Assembly (NCBI GenBank): GCA_041391505.1 | Contig: JAWKNW010000035.1 | Span: forward strand, 1 to 43,545 | Length of the DNA stretch: 43,545 nucleotides | Direction of reading: 5' to 3' | DNA from: Rhodothermales bacterium | GTDB taxonomy: Bacteria; Bacteroidota; Rhodothermia; Rhodothermales; JAHQVL01 | In this document: positions 34,908-43,142 of the stretch, piece after piece | Numbering within the stretch: position 1 is the stretch's first letter | Layout of the letters: each line of letters begins with the position of its first letter | Program-made: the position numbers and the translations under genes | The notes under the pieces: model-generated | The model's database searches: none | What the model was told of the DNA's origin: nothing | The model's input: the letters and a program-made list of their open reading frames with translations, nothing else

Positions 34908-35738
34908 TCAGGAGGGCTTGAGCAGGTCGCCCAGTTCGGCGATCAACTCGTCCGAAATGCCCATCGAGCTGAAGCCGCCGTCGTGAAACAGATTCTGCAT
35001 CGTGACCATGCGGGTGAGGTCGCTCAAAAGCGTGATGGTGTAGTCGGCACAGCTCCTCGCGTCCGGGTTGCCCAGGGGCGACATGCGCTCGGCGAATTCG
35101 AACAGGGCGTCGAAGCCGCTGATGCCCGAGCCGGCGGTGGTCCGCGTCGGACCCTGCGAGATCGAGTTGATCCGAATGCCCCGCTTCCCGAGGCGATAGC
35201 CGAACGAGCGGACGATGCTTTCGAGCAGCGCCTTCGCATCCCCCATCTCGGAATAGGCCGAGAAGATGCGCTGCGCGCCGATGTAGGTCAGCGTCACAAT
35301 CGACGCCTTGTCGGCAATGGCGCCCGTTTCGAGGCCGTGATGGATGGTGCGGTGCAGGCTGATGGCCGAGATGTCGAGCGTCTTCTGGAACCACTCGTAG
35401 TTGAGCGCCTCATAGGGCCGGTTCTTGCGCACGTTGAGCCCCATCCCGATCGCATGGACGATAAAGTCGACGGTGCCGTACTGCGCCTTCGCTTCTTCGA
35501 AGAGCGTCTTCAGGTCCTCGTCGCTCGTGGCGTCGGCCCAGACGAGCGGGCTGCCCGTCTTTTCGGCGAGCGCATCGAGCGAGCCGATCCGCTTGGCGAC
35601 GGGCGCATTCGAAAGGATGAATTTCCCGCCTTCCTCATGGACGCGTTCCGCGATCGCCCAGGCGATGCTGCGTTCTTCGAGCGCGCCAAAGATGATGCCT
35701 TTTTTCCCTTTGAGGAGGCCCAAGCCTGTAGTTTCCAT
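34908..35738 (-). CDS. fabI: enoyl-[acyl-carrier-protein] reductase FabI
   Basis: FabI reduces enoyl-ACP with NAD(P)H in the last step of each fatty acid elongation round. The 276-residue protein has the N-terminal LLKGKKGIIFGALEERSIAW (Bacteroidota style of the cofactor loop), FIVHAIGMG, the YX6K catalytic pair in YSEMGDAK, GIRINSISQGPTRTTAGSG and the C-terminal LFHDGGFSSMGIS. The conserved Tyr ahead of it lies in LTYIGAQRI. It is complete and of standard length. It is the only fatty-acid gene in the window. Confidence 0.94.
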   Translation of the reverse strand: METTGLGLLKGKKGIIFGALEERSIAWAIAERVHEEGGKFILSNAPVAKRIGSLDALAEKTGSPLVWADATSDEDLKTLFEEAKAQYGTVDFIVHAIGMGLNVRKNRPYEALNYEWFQKTLDISAISLHRTIHHGLETGAIADKASIVTLTYIGAQRIFSAYSEMGDAKALLESIVRSFGYRLGKRGIRINSISQGPTRTTAGSGISGFDALFEFAERMSPLGNPDARSCADYTITLLSDLTRMVTMQNLFHDGGFSSMGISDELIAELGDLLKPS

Positions 35739-35865
35739 ATCGACGTAAGGATGGATAGAATCGAGTGGAGCGTCTGTTTTCGGCCGCTAAACTAGGACCC
35801 ACGGGGCGTACATCCTACCTGCCCCGGCGAGCGAAGCCGAAATTCATCGCCAATCTAAACGTCGC

Positions 35866-36696
35866 TCAGGGCATGAGATCCTTCACGGCGTCCAGGATGG
35901 CGAGCAATTCGTGGTGGATATGGCCGTTGGTTGCCGCGATCTGGCGATCGAAAAGACGCTCCGGCACGTTGTAGTAATTCGTCGCCATGCCGCCGCCCTC
36001 GGCGATGAGCACGACGCCGGCGGCAAGGTCCCACGGCATGAGCCCGCTCTCGAAAAACGCGTCAAAGCGCCCGCACGCGACATACGCCAGATCGGTCGCC
36101 GCGCTGCCCGTGCGGCGGACGCCGCGCGAGGCGCGGAGGAGCCGGCTCAGGACGTCCATAAACGCATCGATGTGCTCGAACCGGGTATACGGAAACCCCG
36201 TGACAAGCAGGCTCTGGTCGAGCGTGGCATGGGTGCTCACGCGCCCCGGCCGGCCGTTCACGAACAGCCCCTGGCCGGTCACGGCCGTAAACAGCTCATC
36301 CCGCGACACCTCGTACACCACCCCGACGACCGGCTTGCCCTCGTCCTGCAACCCGATGCTGACGGCATACGGCGGGACGCCGTGGGCGAAATTGGTCGTG
36401 CCGTCGACGGGGTCGATGATCCAGCGCCAGCCGGCCACCTCCCGCGCGGCCTCGGCCAGCACCGTCCCCTCCTCGCCGAGCACGGTCGACTCCGGGAAGG
36501 CGTCGAGCAGCCGGCGCGTGATCAGCGCCTGCGAGGCGACATCGATTTCCGTGACGAGGTCGTGCGTCGCCTTTTCGCGGACCTGGCCTTCCTGGAGCCG
36601 GCCGGCGTGCATGGCGATCAGTCGGCCGGCATCCATCGCGGCCTGTACGGCCACATCGCGGGCCCTGGTATAACGTTGCGTTGTTTTTTCGCTCAC
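35866..36696 (-). CDS. inositol monophosphatase family protein
   Basis: A Mg-dependent, Li-sensitive-type phosphatase of 276 residues. The signatures are THDLVTEIDVASQ, VLGEEGT (metal-binding Glu), WIIDPVDGTTNFAHGVPP (motif A) and MPWDLAAGVVLIAEGGG (motif B). It could act on inositol-1-phosphate, NADP or another sugar phosphate. The start is uncertain; GTG 36696 gives VSEKTTQRYTRARDVA and a normal N-terminus, and another GTG lies at 36750. The product ends LDAVKDLMP. Confidence 0.9.
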   Translation of the reverse strand: MSEKTTQRYTRARDVAVQAAMDAGRLIAMHAGRLQEGQVREKATHDLVTEIDVASQALITRRLLDAFPESTVLGEEGTVLAEAAREVAGWRWIIDPVDGTTNFAHGVPPYAVSIGLQDEGKPVVGVVYEVSRDELFTAVTGQGLFVNGRPGRVSTHATLDQSLLVTGFPYTRFEHIDAFMDVLSRLLRASRGVRRTGSAATDLAYVACGRFDAFFESGLMPWDLAAGVVLIAEGGGMATNYYNVPERLFDRQIAATNGHIHHELLAILDAVKDLMP

Positions 36697-36844
36697 GGGA
36701 ATCGGGGTTTGATAGGAAGATGCTGCACGGCGCCGAGAATGCGGCCGCACGGCTCAGAACGACCCAGAACGGCCCTGTCGCAACCGCAGACCGTCCGCCG
36801 GGTTAGAAGGAGCGACTCCAGGATTCTGCCACGCATCGCAAACG

Positions 36845-37687
36845 ATGAAGCATCGCGTTCTCCTCGCTTTCCAACGGCTCGCGCTCGCAGGGCCGCTCCT
36901 TGTCGCCCTCGCCGCGTGCGGCGAAAGCGCGTCGCCCACGCCCGGCGAAGCCGTGTATGCGACGTATGAAAACGCGTTCAACCAGGATGCGGCCGAACGG
37001 GATTCCGTCCTCACCGCTTTTGCGACCGCAGACACCGAACCCATCCGGCAGGCTTTCGCCCAACTGCCTCATTTTGCGTTTACGCGCTACTTCAGGACGG
37101 AGCAGTTGGACAAGGATGCGTACCTCGTCGCCTTCCGGGAACGCACCGTACGCCACAGCGGCCTCCCCGGAACGCGGCGGTTCGAGGTGATCGACCAGGA
37201 TTCATCCGGCACGTTCGATTTCGGGTTCTTCGAACGGTTCGTGTCGGCCAACGTCGAGAAGCAGGACCCGAAGGACCTCGCCCCCTATCTGCTGCCCGAG
37301 GATCCCCCCTATCTGGCCCCCCGCGACTACGAGGCGTATTTCTACCGGATGCGACCGGACACGCTCATGACCAACGGCGTATCCAGGGTGTATGAAGTGC
37401 GCGCGCGGCCCGAGCAGGGCGACGGCAAAAACATCCGGCGCGTGCGGCTGTACGTGGACCGGGCCTCGAACGTCCTGGTCGCCGTTCAGCTCGAACGAAT
37501 CGACCTCGCCCTCTTTTTCAGGGAAGAAAGCCGCTATTTCGTGCACATCCAGAACGTCGAGGGTGCGTGGGTGCCCTGGAATACGCGTTTCGAATCGCTG
37601 ATCGTGATGCCGTTCCGCCCGCCGCAACGATTCCGCACCGTTGCCTCCTACAGCGAGGTCCGGCCGGTCACGCAAGAAGGGGTCTGA
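36845..37687 (+). CDS. lipoprotein of unknown function
   Basis: The 280-residue product has a signal with lipobox ALAAC (Cys about 25) and no domain I recognise. It shows FAFTRYFRTEQLDKDAYLVAFRERTVRHSG, a beta-rich C-terminal half with VRARPEQGDGKNIRRVRLYVDRASNVLVAVQLER and FRTVASYSEV. The last part resembles the lipid-carrying fold of LolA/LolB-like outer membrane lipoproteins, but this is a loose impression. ATG 36845 starts the signal. Confidence 0.78.
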   Translation: MKHRVLLAFQRLALAGPLLVALAACGESASPTPGEAVYATYENAFNQDAAERDSVLTAFATADTEPIRQAFAQLPHFAFTRYFRTEQLDKDAYLVAFRERTVRHSGLPGTRRFEVIDQDSSGTFDFGFFERFVSANVEKQDPKDLAPYLLPEDPPYLAPRDYEAYFYRMRPDTLMTNGVSRVYEVRARPEQGDGKNIRRVRLYVDRASNVLVAVQLERIDLALFFREESRYFVHIQNVEGAWVPWNTRFESLIVMPFRPPQRFRTVASYSEVRPVTQEGV

Positions 37688-37715
37688 TGCCGGCTGCGTA
37701 GTGCTCGCGGGCGCT

Positions 37716-38408
37716 CTAGCGCTCTCGAAGGCGCGGCGCGAGGTCGGGATGCCGCGCGAGGACGCCGAGGGTGGAATCCTGTTCGATAAAGCGCGGATCC
37801 AGCACCCGATCGTCCAGCCCGCTCAGCAGCAGGGATATGGCGGCTTGCTGCCGGCCCTGCAGGAGGAATACCCGCGCCAGCTGGTAGTGTGCGGCGGCGT
37901 ACCCGGGGTCCCTGGCGCGCGCGACCCGTGCGAACGACTCCGCCAGATCGAGTTCGTCGACCTGCGCGGCTACCTGTGACAGCTGGATATGGAGGTCGGC
38001 GTTTTCATTGGTGATCTGGCCGGCGGCCTTGCGCAGGGATTCCCGCGCCACGCCCGGACGGCCCGCAAGCCGGGCCGACTCCGCCAGGATCCAGTAGGCC
38101 TGCCCGTCACTCGGATTCAGCTCCGTGGCGCGCTGCGCGTCCGGCAGCGCCTCGTCGTACCGCTTGAGCGCGAGGAGCACCTCTGCGCGAAGCCGCAGGG
38201 CCTCCGGATGATCCGGCGACAGGCGCAGCACCTCGTCGGCCCGCACCTTGGCTTCGAGCAGACTCCCGCCGCTCCGCCAGGCCGTTTCCGCGCGGTGCAG
38301 TTCGGCCTGAATGTTCGGCTGGAGCGGACGCACCTGGGCCATCCCATCCCGGCCGGCGCCGGCCAACAACACGGCCATCGCCATCCCTAGAAACCACGAC
38401 CTTTTCAT
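37716..38408 (-). CDS. secreted TPR-repeat protein
   Basis: The 230-residue protein has a cleavable signal (LLAGAGRDGMAQ) and tetratricopeptide repeats: LLEAKVRADEVLRLSPDHPEALRLRAEVL, RYDEALPDAQRATELNPSDGQAYWILAES, then degenerate ones with ALARVAR and AAHYQLARVFLLQGRQQAAI. Such proteins act as scaffolds in the periplasm. It is convergent with the lipoprotein, 28 bp apart. Partner unknown. Confidence 0.85.
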   Translation of the reverse strand: MKRSWFLGMAMAVLLAGAGRDGMAQVRPLQPNIQAELHRAETAWRSGGSLLEAKVRADEVLRLSPDHPEALRLRAEVLLALKRYDEALPDAQRATELNPSDGQAYWILAESARLAGRPGVARESLRKAAGQITNENADLHIQLSQVAAQVDELDLAESFARVARARDPGYAAAHYQLARVFLLQGRQQAAISLLLSGLDDRVLDPRFIEQDSTLGVLARHPDLAPRLRER

Positions 38409-38547
38409 GTGCGTCTCTTGCTTCCTTCGTCCAATATGAGCCATCATGCACCGGCTCAGTCAAGAATCGTTCCAGCCGGGAAGATACGTCCAAACGCCCC
38501 CTTTTCCTCCCATCCGTACAGAAAACCGCGCAGCGTCTGGCCTGCTC

Positions 38548-39378
38548 ATGCTACAGCCCCACGTACCCGATTCGCCCTCCGACGCCTGGGACGCACTCGA
38601 TCGCTGCCGATGGATGGGTACGCCGCGCCGTATTTACGAATCGATCGATTCGACGAACATCGCCGCATCGGCCTGGGCGCGCGGGGGCGCGCCGAACGGA
38701 GCCATCGTCATCGCCGACTACCAGACCGCGGGCCGCGGCCGGCATCAGCGCGCGTGGCAGGCTGAGCCGGGCAAAAACCTGCTCTTCTCCCTCATCCTCC
38801 GTCCTGTCCTGCCGCTCGAACGCGTCAGCGTGCTGCCCCTGCTGGCCGGCCTCGCCGCGGCCCGCGCGATAGACGGGTTTGCGTCCCCCGTCGTCGTATC
38901 GCTGAAATGGCCCAACGACGTGTACATCGACGGCAAAAAATGCGGGGGTATGCTGCTCGAATCCAGCCAGAGCGGCGGGCTCCAGCAGCCGCCGGAGTTC
39001 ATCGTCCTCGGGATCGGCATCAACGTCAACCAGGCCAGCTTTCCGGACCCGATCGCCTCCTCGGCCACCTCCCTCGTGCTGGAGACGGGCCGCTTTGTGG
39101 CGCGGGACGCCCTGCTGGCGCACCTCCTGATCGAACTCGAAACGATGTACGACCAGATGGGGAATGACGACGCCCTGGCCCGTCTGCTGGGCGAATACGA
39201 GTCGCGCATGTACCGGTTCGGCGAGCAGGTGGACGTGCGGGTCGCCGGCGGGGGCGCCGGCTATCGAGGCTTTATCGAGGGGGTTTCACCGGGTGGAGCC
39301 CTCCAGCTGCGCACCGAAGAAGGCGTCGTATCCCTGCACGCCGGCGAAGTGACGCTGCGTCCCCTTCCCCACGCCTAG
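38548..39378 (+). CDS. birA: biotin-[acetyl-CoA-carboxylase] ligase, monofunctional
   Basis: BirA attaches biotin to the carboxyl-carrier protein. The 276-residue enzyme has YESIDSTNIAASAWA, the ATP/biotin loop TAGRGRHQRAW, SLILRPVLPLERVSVLPLLAGLAAARAI, and KWPNDVYIDGKKCGGML with the active-site Lys. The small C-terminal domain ends in ALQLRTEEGVVSLHAGEVTLRP. No helix-turn-helix precedes the catalytic part, so it is class I and cannot act as a repressor. The open frame reaches to 38446; ATG 38548 fits the domain best. It shares its stop with the opposite gene. Confidence 0.93.
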   Translation: MLQPHVPDSPSDAWDALDRCRWMGTPRRIYESIDSTNIAASAWARGGAPNGAIVIADYQTAGRGRHQRAWQAEPGKNLLFSLILRPVLPLERVSVLPLLAGLAAARAIDGFASPVVVSLKWPNDVYIDGKKCGGMLLESSQSGGLQQPPEFIVLGIGINVNQASFPDPIASSATSLVLETGRFVARDALLAHLLIELETMYDQMGNDDALARLLGEYESRMYRFGEQVDVRVAGGGAGYRGFIEGVSPGGALQLRTEEGVVSLHAGEVTLRPLPHA

Positions 39379-39995
39379 CGGCCGTTCCAGCGGTCGCTGA
39401 GGGCGGTATAATAACCGCCGTACACAAATCCCTGAAGCGCCCGGTCGACCGACACGTGCGGGATGTAGCGTTCTTCCAGGGCTTCGAGCGGCATCACGAC
39501 GCGCTCCGGCTCGCGGATCACCGGATCGAACAGCAGGGCCTCGTCCCCGTCGCGGAGCATCACCCAGGTGTGGCCGACCCGCGTGCAGTCGTCAGACTGG
39601 ATCCAGCCGGCGACAAATTCGGCGTCGTAGCCCAGTTCGACGAGCCGTCGCCAGGTCCAGAGCGAAAAGTCCTCGCAATCGCCTACCCGTTTGCGTTCGA
39701 ACAGCAAGGGGTGCTGCCAGTAATCTACGGCATCGAACTGGTCGACATCCCGCGCATAATCGCAATCCAACACCCACTGCCGCACATCGTCGATGCTGCG
39801 CACGGAGTCCGACAGGCTGCCCGAGAAATACCAGGAGAAGGGATGACGGGAGCCGGCCCCGTACGCATGGACCGGGACCGCAAAACGGTACCGCATCCAC
39901 GGATCGGGATGGATGGTGGTCAGCAGAAACCGCTGAACCGATCGTTGAAGAGAGCCGTAGGCGCGGCTGCCGGCCGTCCGTATCGCTCCGAGCAT
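39375..39995 (-). CDS. transglutaminase-like cysteine peptidase family protein
   Basis: The 206-residue product has the triad of transglutaminase-like folds: C107 in RVGDCEDFSLW, H142 in VGHTWVML and D157 in LLFDPVI. It resembles small uncharacterised bacterial members of the group. No signal peptide is obvious. The function is not known. The gene converges with birA, and the stop codons share one CTAG (39375-39378). Upstream, the uridine kinase gene ends 70 bp away. Confidence 0.8.
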   Translation of the reverse strand: MLGAIRTAGSRAYGSLQRSVQRFLLTTIHPDPWMRYRFAVPVHAYGAGSRHPFSWYFSGSLSDSVRSIDDVRQWVLDCDYARDVDQFDAVDYWQHPLLFERKRVGDCEDFSLWTWRRLVELGYDAEFVAGWIQSDDCTRVGHTWVMLRDGDEALLFDPVIREPERVVMPLEALEERYIPHVSVDRALQGFVYGGYYTALSDRWNGR

Positions 39996-40065
39996 AACGG
40001 GCAGGTTCGTGTGAAAATCAGAATACCGCTTCCTACGGATCGAGGGGCGGACAGTTACACGCCCC

Positions 40066-40686
40066 TCAGCCGATCAGCGCCTTGATGCGCGAGATCACCA
40101 GATCGATAGCCACCCGGTTATGGCCGCCTCGGGGGATGATGAGATCGGCGCGCCGGCGGGAGGGCTCGACGAACTGGAGGTACATGGGGCGCACCGTGTG
40201 CTCGTATTGAAGGAGGATGTCTTCGATCGAGCGGCCCCGCTCGGTGAGGTCACGTTTGATGCGGCGAACGAGCCGCACATCGTCGTCGGTATCGACGAAG
40301 ATCTTGATATCCATCCGCGCCGCGAGCTCGGTCTCGGCGAGCACGAGGATGCCGTCGACGATGATGACCGGTCGCGGCTCCACGCAGACGGTTTCCGGCC
40401 GGCGGGTGTGCCGCTGAAAATCGTAGGTCGGTTTCTGGATCGATCGGCCTTCCAGGAGTTGCTCCAGATGCTGGAGCAGGAGTTCCGTCTCGAGCGAATC
40501 CGGGTGATCGAAATTGATGGCGCGGCGCGCTTCGATGGGGAGATGGCAGAGATCGCGATAATACGCGTCGTGCTCGATGACGGCGATGTGTCCGGCGTCG
40601 AGGTCGTTGACGATGTGCCGCAACACGGTGGTTTTACCCGAACCCGATCCGCCGGCGATTCCGATGACGACAGGCCGCCGATGCAT
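40066..40686 (-). CDS. udk: uridine kinase
   Basis: Phosphorylates uridine and cytidine with ATP or GTP in pyrimidine salvage. The 206-residue protein has Walker A AGGSGSGKTT (11-20), the base-binding HDAYYRDLCHLP, NFDHPDSLET, PTYDFQRHTRRPET, the Walker-B-like VIIVDGILVLAE and the lid RLVRRIKRDLTERGR. Length is standard. A nucleoside transporter gene is in the same window (29017-30342), not adjacent. It starts 15 bp from the YaaA stop. Confidence 0.94.
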   Translation of the reverse strand: MHRRPVVIGIAGGSGSGKTTVLRHIVNDLDAGHIAVIEHDAYYRDLCHLPIEARRAINFDHPDSLETELLLQHLEQLLEGRSIQKPTYDFQRHTRRPETVCVEPRPVIIVDGILVLAETELAARMDIKIFVDTDDDVRLVRRIKRDLTERGRSIEDILLQYEHTVRPMYLQFVEPSRRRADLIIPRGGHNRVAIDLVISRIKALIG

Positions 40687-40701
40687 ACGTCGCTTCGCGA
40701 T

Positions 40702-41514
40702 TCAGGCGCGACGCACCATGGCCACCACGCCCGTGCGGGTGGTTTCATCCCAGGAGGATTCGGAGTCGTCGTAGACGTAGCCGGCGGGGTGCTCCCAGTC
40801 CTTGAGGTCTTCCATCCGCTCGATGGCCTCGCGCACGATGACGTTGACGAGCTGGCCGCGGAGCGGCTTCACGCCGTGGGTGATCGCCTTGCGTTCCCCG
40901 TTTTCTTCCTCGAAGAACCGGAGTTCGATCATCTGCTCGTAGGTGTGTTCGTCGTCCCAGGCCTCCTTGTGCGACGAGGGGAGGAGATTCCACACGATAT
41001 GCCCCTTGACGGCTTCGTTGAGCAGCGGGCTGATATACGGCCGCCAGTACCGCGACACGCGGCCCATCTCCGGCAGGACGGCGTCGATGCGGAGGCGGTA
41101 GTCGGGAATCAGATCGTCGGGGCGGAGTAGACCGAACAGGCCGGAGACGATGATGCCGTTTTCGAGGAGGCGGCGTTGGGCGCCCGTGGGCAGGCCGGCG
41201 AAGTCCATCGACTTGTACATGGTGCCGGGACTGTATCGCTGCATCGCCGACATGAGCGGGGCGTCGAAAATGGTCATGTTGGCCGCGATGGCCTGTTCGA
41301 GCGTCTCGCCCTTGACCCCGAAGACCGTTTCAAGGTCGCGCCCGGCTTCGATGATCTCCTGGAGGGCCGTGATGAGTTTGCGGCGCTCGGGATTGAGATC
41401 GTTGAAGTAATTGAACGTGCTCGACGACCGGTAATCGAACATATCCGGGGCAAACGGATTGCCGCCCGGACATTTTCCTTCGGATGGTGGCAGGAGGATC
41501 GAGAACCTGGGCAT
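40702..41514 (-). CDS. yaaA: YaaA family peroxide stress protein
   Basis: YaaA (DUF328/UPF0246) limits intracellular free iron under peroxide stress and binds DNA in E. coli. The 270-residue product has the opening SILLPPSEGKCPGG, TLEQAIAANMTIFDAPLMSAMQRY, PGTMYKSMDFAGLP, GLFGLLRPDDLIPDYRLRID and WNLLPSSHKEAW, and the terminal DWEHPAGYVYDDSES. The start ATG 41514 opens directly into the conserved LPPSEGK. Confidence 0.9.
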   Translation of the reverse strand: MPRFSILLPPSEGKCPGGNPFAPDMFDYRSSSTFNYFNDLNPERRKLITALQEIIEAGRDLETVFGVKGETLEQAIAANMTIFDAPLMSAMQRYSPGTMYKSMDFAGLPTGAQRRLLENGIIVSGLFGLLRPDDLIPDYRLRIDAVLPEMGRVSRYWRPYISPLLNEAVKGHIVWNLLPSSHKEAWDDEHTYEQMIELRFFEEENGERKAITHGVKPLRGQLVNVIVREAIERMEDLKDWEHPAGYVYDDSESSWDETTRTGVVAMVRRA

Positions 41515-41583
41515 GAATGTGCCGATTCAGCTGAGGCAGGAAGTAAACAACCCGCTGGCCCCGGTGTCGGCCAGTGGCGACGG

Positions 41584-41919
41584 TCAGTTGGAGGCAGGCG
41601 TGCCCGACGGACCGTGACGGCGTACTTCGCCCATCAAGGCGTCGATATCGTCCTGGATGCGTTGCGCCCGGTTGCGCGCATCGGCAACGATGGCGTCGCC
41701 TTTCTGGCGCGCATCGCCAGGCACTTCCGGATGCACCATGTTCTCGACGAACGTGTTGACCTGATCCGCAAGATTTTCCAGCTGGTAGGTGAGCCGGCGA
41801 CGGATCTTCTGCCCCTCTTCAGGCGCCAGCAGCAGTCCGAGCGCAAATCCGGTCGCCCCACCAATGAGGGCCCCCCAGATGCCGGCGCGAACGAGACTTC
41901 CTGCGGTGTACTCTTTCAT
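41584..41919 (-). CDS. YtxH-type general stress protein
   Basis: A 111-residue protein with one glycine-rich TM helix (about 10-31, AGIWGALIGGATGFALGLLL) followed by the YtxH signature APEEGQKIRRRL and a helical charged tail (QLENLADQVNTFVENM). It is a membrane-anchored protein of unknown biochemical role, often stress-inducible. A YaaA gene follows, which also points to stress. Confidence 0.82.
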   Translation of the reverse strand: MKEYTAGSLVRAGIWGALIGGATGFALGLLLAPEEGQKIRRRLTYQLENLADQVNTFVENMVHPEVPGDARQKGDAIVADARNRAQRIQDDIDALMGEVRRHGPSGTPASN

Positions 41920-42092
41920 ATGCAGACCGGTTGGATTAGGTGGCTACAACTCACGCGTTCAGGTCGATTTAACGACCCCAACATCTTCGCAGTTTCTGGC
42001 GAACACGCATGCGCGGGCTGCACGATAGGGCGCGCAAAGGGGGACACGCAAAGGAACGGACCCTTTGGCGAGGCCTTGACCCCGGGCTAGAT

Positions 42093-42128
42093 AAAAAAAG
42101 CTACCGCCGGGAAACCGACCGCAGCTTT
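42093..42128 (-). terminator. Rho-independent terminator after the small basic protein gene
   Basis: AAAGCTGCGGTCGG pairs with CCGGCGGTAGCTTT over 14 positions (one mismatch) around TTTC, followed by seven T residues on the minus strand. It starts 25 bases below the stop codon at 42154. Confidence 0.88.
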
Positions 42129-42153
42129 GGACCGTCACGGTCTAGCCAGTCGC

Positions 42154-42249
42154 CTAGCGGTTCTTCTTCTTATGGCGATTCTTACGCAGACGCTTCTTGC
42201 GCTTGTGCGTTGCAATCTTGTGCCGTTTGCGTTTACGACCACAGGGCAT
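42154..42249 (-). CDS. 31-residue COX24/AURKAIP1-type basic protein (probable ribosomal subunit protein)
   Basis: ATG 42249 to TAG 42154 encodes MPCGRKRKRHKIATHKRK followed by KRLRKNRHKKKNR: 31 residues with only one Cys and no acidic residue. It matches the short AURKAIP1/COX24 domain, related to mitochondrial mS38 and to actinobacterial bS22, and such peptides sit in the decoding region of the small ribosomal subunit. Ribosomal association here is inferred from family knowledge. GAGGAGT, about eight bases before the ATG, is a good ribosome site (minus strand of 42253-42259), and a strong terminator follows, so it is a single-gene transcript. This gene is too short for ordinary ORF calling. 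Confidence 0.88.
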   Translation of the reverse strand: MPCGRKRKRHKIATHKRKKRLRKNRHKKKNR

Positions 42250-42497
42250 AGAGACTCCTCTTAAAACGATTGTCGGAATGCATGACGAACTGGCCACGAC
42301 CAGCCGAAACTAGCTCCCCTTAAACACGGTCATGTTCCCGCTGTTTCCGTCCATTCCATCTTTTGATCGCGAAGCGTGTGTGAACGACGCACACGGCGCG
42401 CGACCGGAACGAAGTGTTCCCGGCACTGGTTGGTAAGCCTTCGCCAGGGATACTACCAGGTACACTCCGGAGAAACCCGCTCCGCATCGCCGTCGCC

Positions 42498-42956
42498 ATG
42501 ATCCAGACCTTTCCCCACTTCCGCATGCCGCTTCTGGCCGTGCTGTTCGCCGTCCTGGCGGCCGGCTGCTCGCCGCGTGTGTCGTTCCTCTATGTGGATT
42601 ACGAAATCGACGGCGACCCGGCGACGATGCCGGCGCGGGTGGCGGAAGGCTTCGAGGCAGCCGGCTGGCAGGTGACCGGCTCCGAGATCGAGAACGCGAT
42701 CCGCACCGAATCCCGGACGTTCAACCGGCGGATTCTGTACAAGACCATCGCCTACATGGAGGCCGTCCCGATCGGTGACGACTACGTCCGCGTCTATATC
42801 CACCCCTTCCGCCATCCGTTCATCGGTGCGCGCAACAAGCTGCCCTACATGCCGGCGCCCCTGCGACGCAGCGTCTTCCCCGACCTCACCGAAGCGCTCG
42901 AAGCCCGGGAAATCTATCTGCGCGGCGCCCCCAGGCCGGAGTTGCCGGTTCAGTAG
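42498..42956 (+). CDS. small lipoprotein of unknown function
   Basis: The 152-residue product has a signal ending LAAGC (Cys about 24) and a compact domain: YVDYEIDGDPATMPARVAEGF, a SEIENAIRTESR block and IGDDYVRVYIHPFRHPFIG, then EAREIYLRG. I know no family with this pattern. The frame is open to 42414, but ATG 42498 begins the signal. It precedes the inverted repeat and the tmRNA. Confidence 0.72.
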   Translation: MIQTFPHFRMPLLAVLFAVLAAGCSPRVSFLYVDYEIDGDPATMPARVAEGFEAAGWQVTGSEIENAIRTESRTFNRRILYKTIAYMEAVPIGDDYVRVYIHPFRHPFIGARNKLPYMPAPLRRSVFPDLTEALEAREIYLRGAPRPELPVQ

Positions 42957-42966
42957 AAGGGAGAAT

Positions 42967-43039
42967 GGTTCCAGGTTTGAGGTTCAAGGTTTAAGGGCGG
43001 CAATCCTTTAAGCCTCCCTTGAACCTCAAACCTGGAACC
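42967..43039. repeat. perfect 23-bp inverted repeat upstream of ssrA
   Basis: Arm 1 at 42967-42989 (GGTTCCAGGTTTGAGG...) and arm 2 at 43017-43039 (...CCTCAAACCTGGAACC) are exact reverse complements, separated by 27 bp. The words GGTTCAAGG and CCTTGAACC occur also in the repeat at 13103-13208. A transcript here would fold into a very stable hairpin with no T tail. Confidence 0.95.
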
Positions 43040-43142
43040 CTCGGAAACCTTGGCCCGCCCTTTGCCGTGTATAGACCCTACGCGCTCGGGCCGATACACC
43101 TGACAGGGTGGCAGGCTGAAAGCGACGTTCTTTGTACATACT

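Noticed and set aside
43100..43142. Promoter of ssrA (TTTG/TACATA words just before the tmRNA)
   Set aside because: TACATA is too near the 5' end of the mature RNA and no -35 at a fitting distance is visible, so a site could not be fixed.
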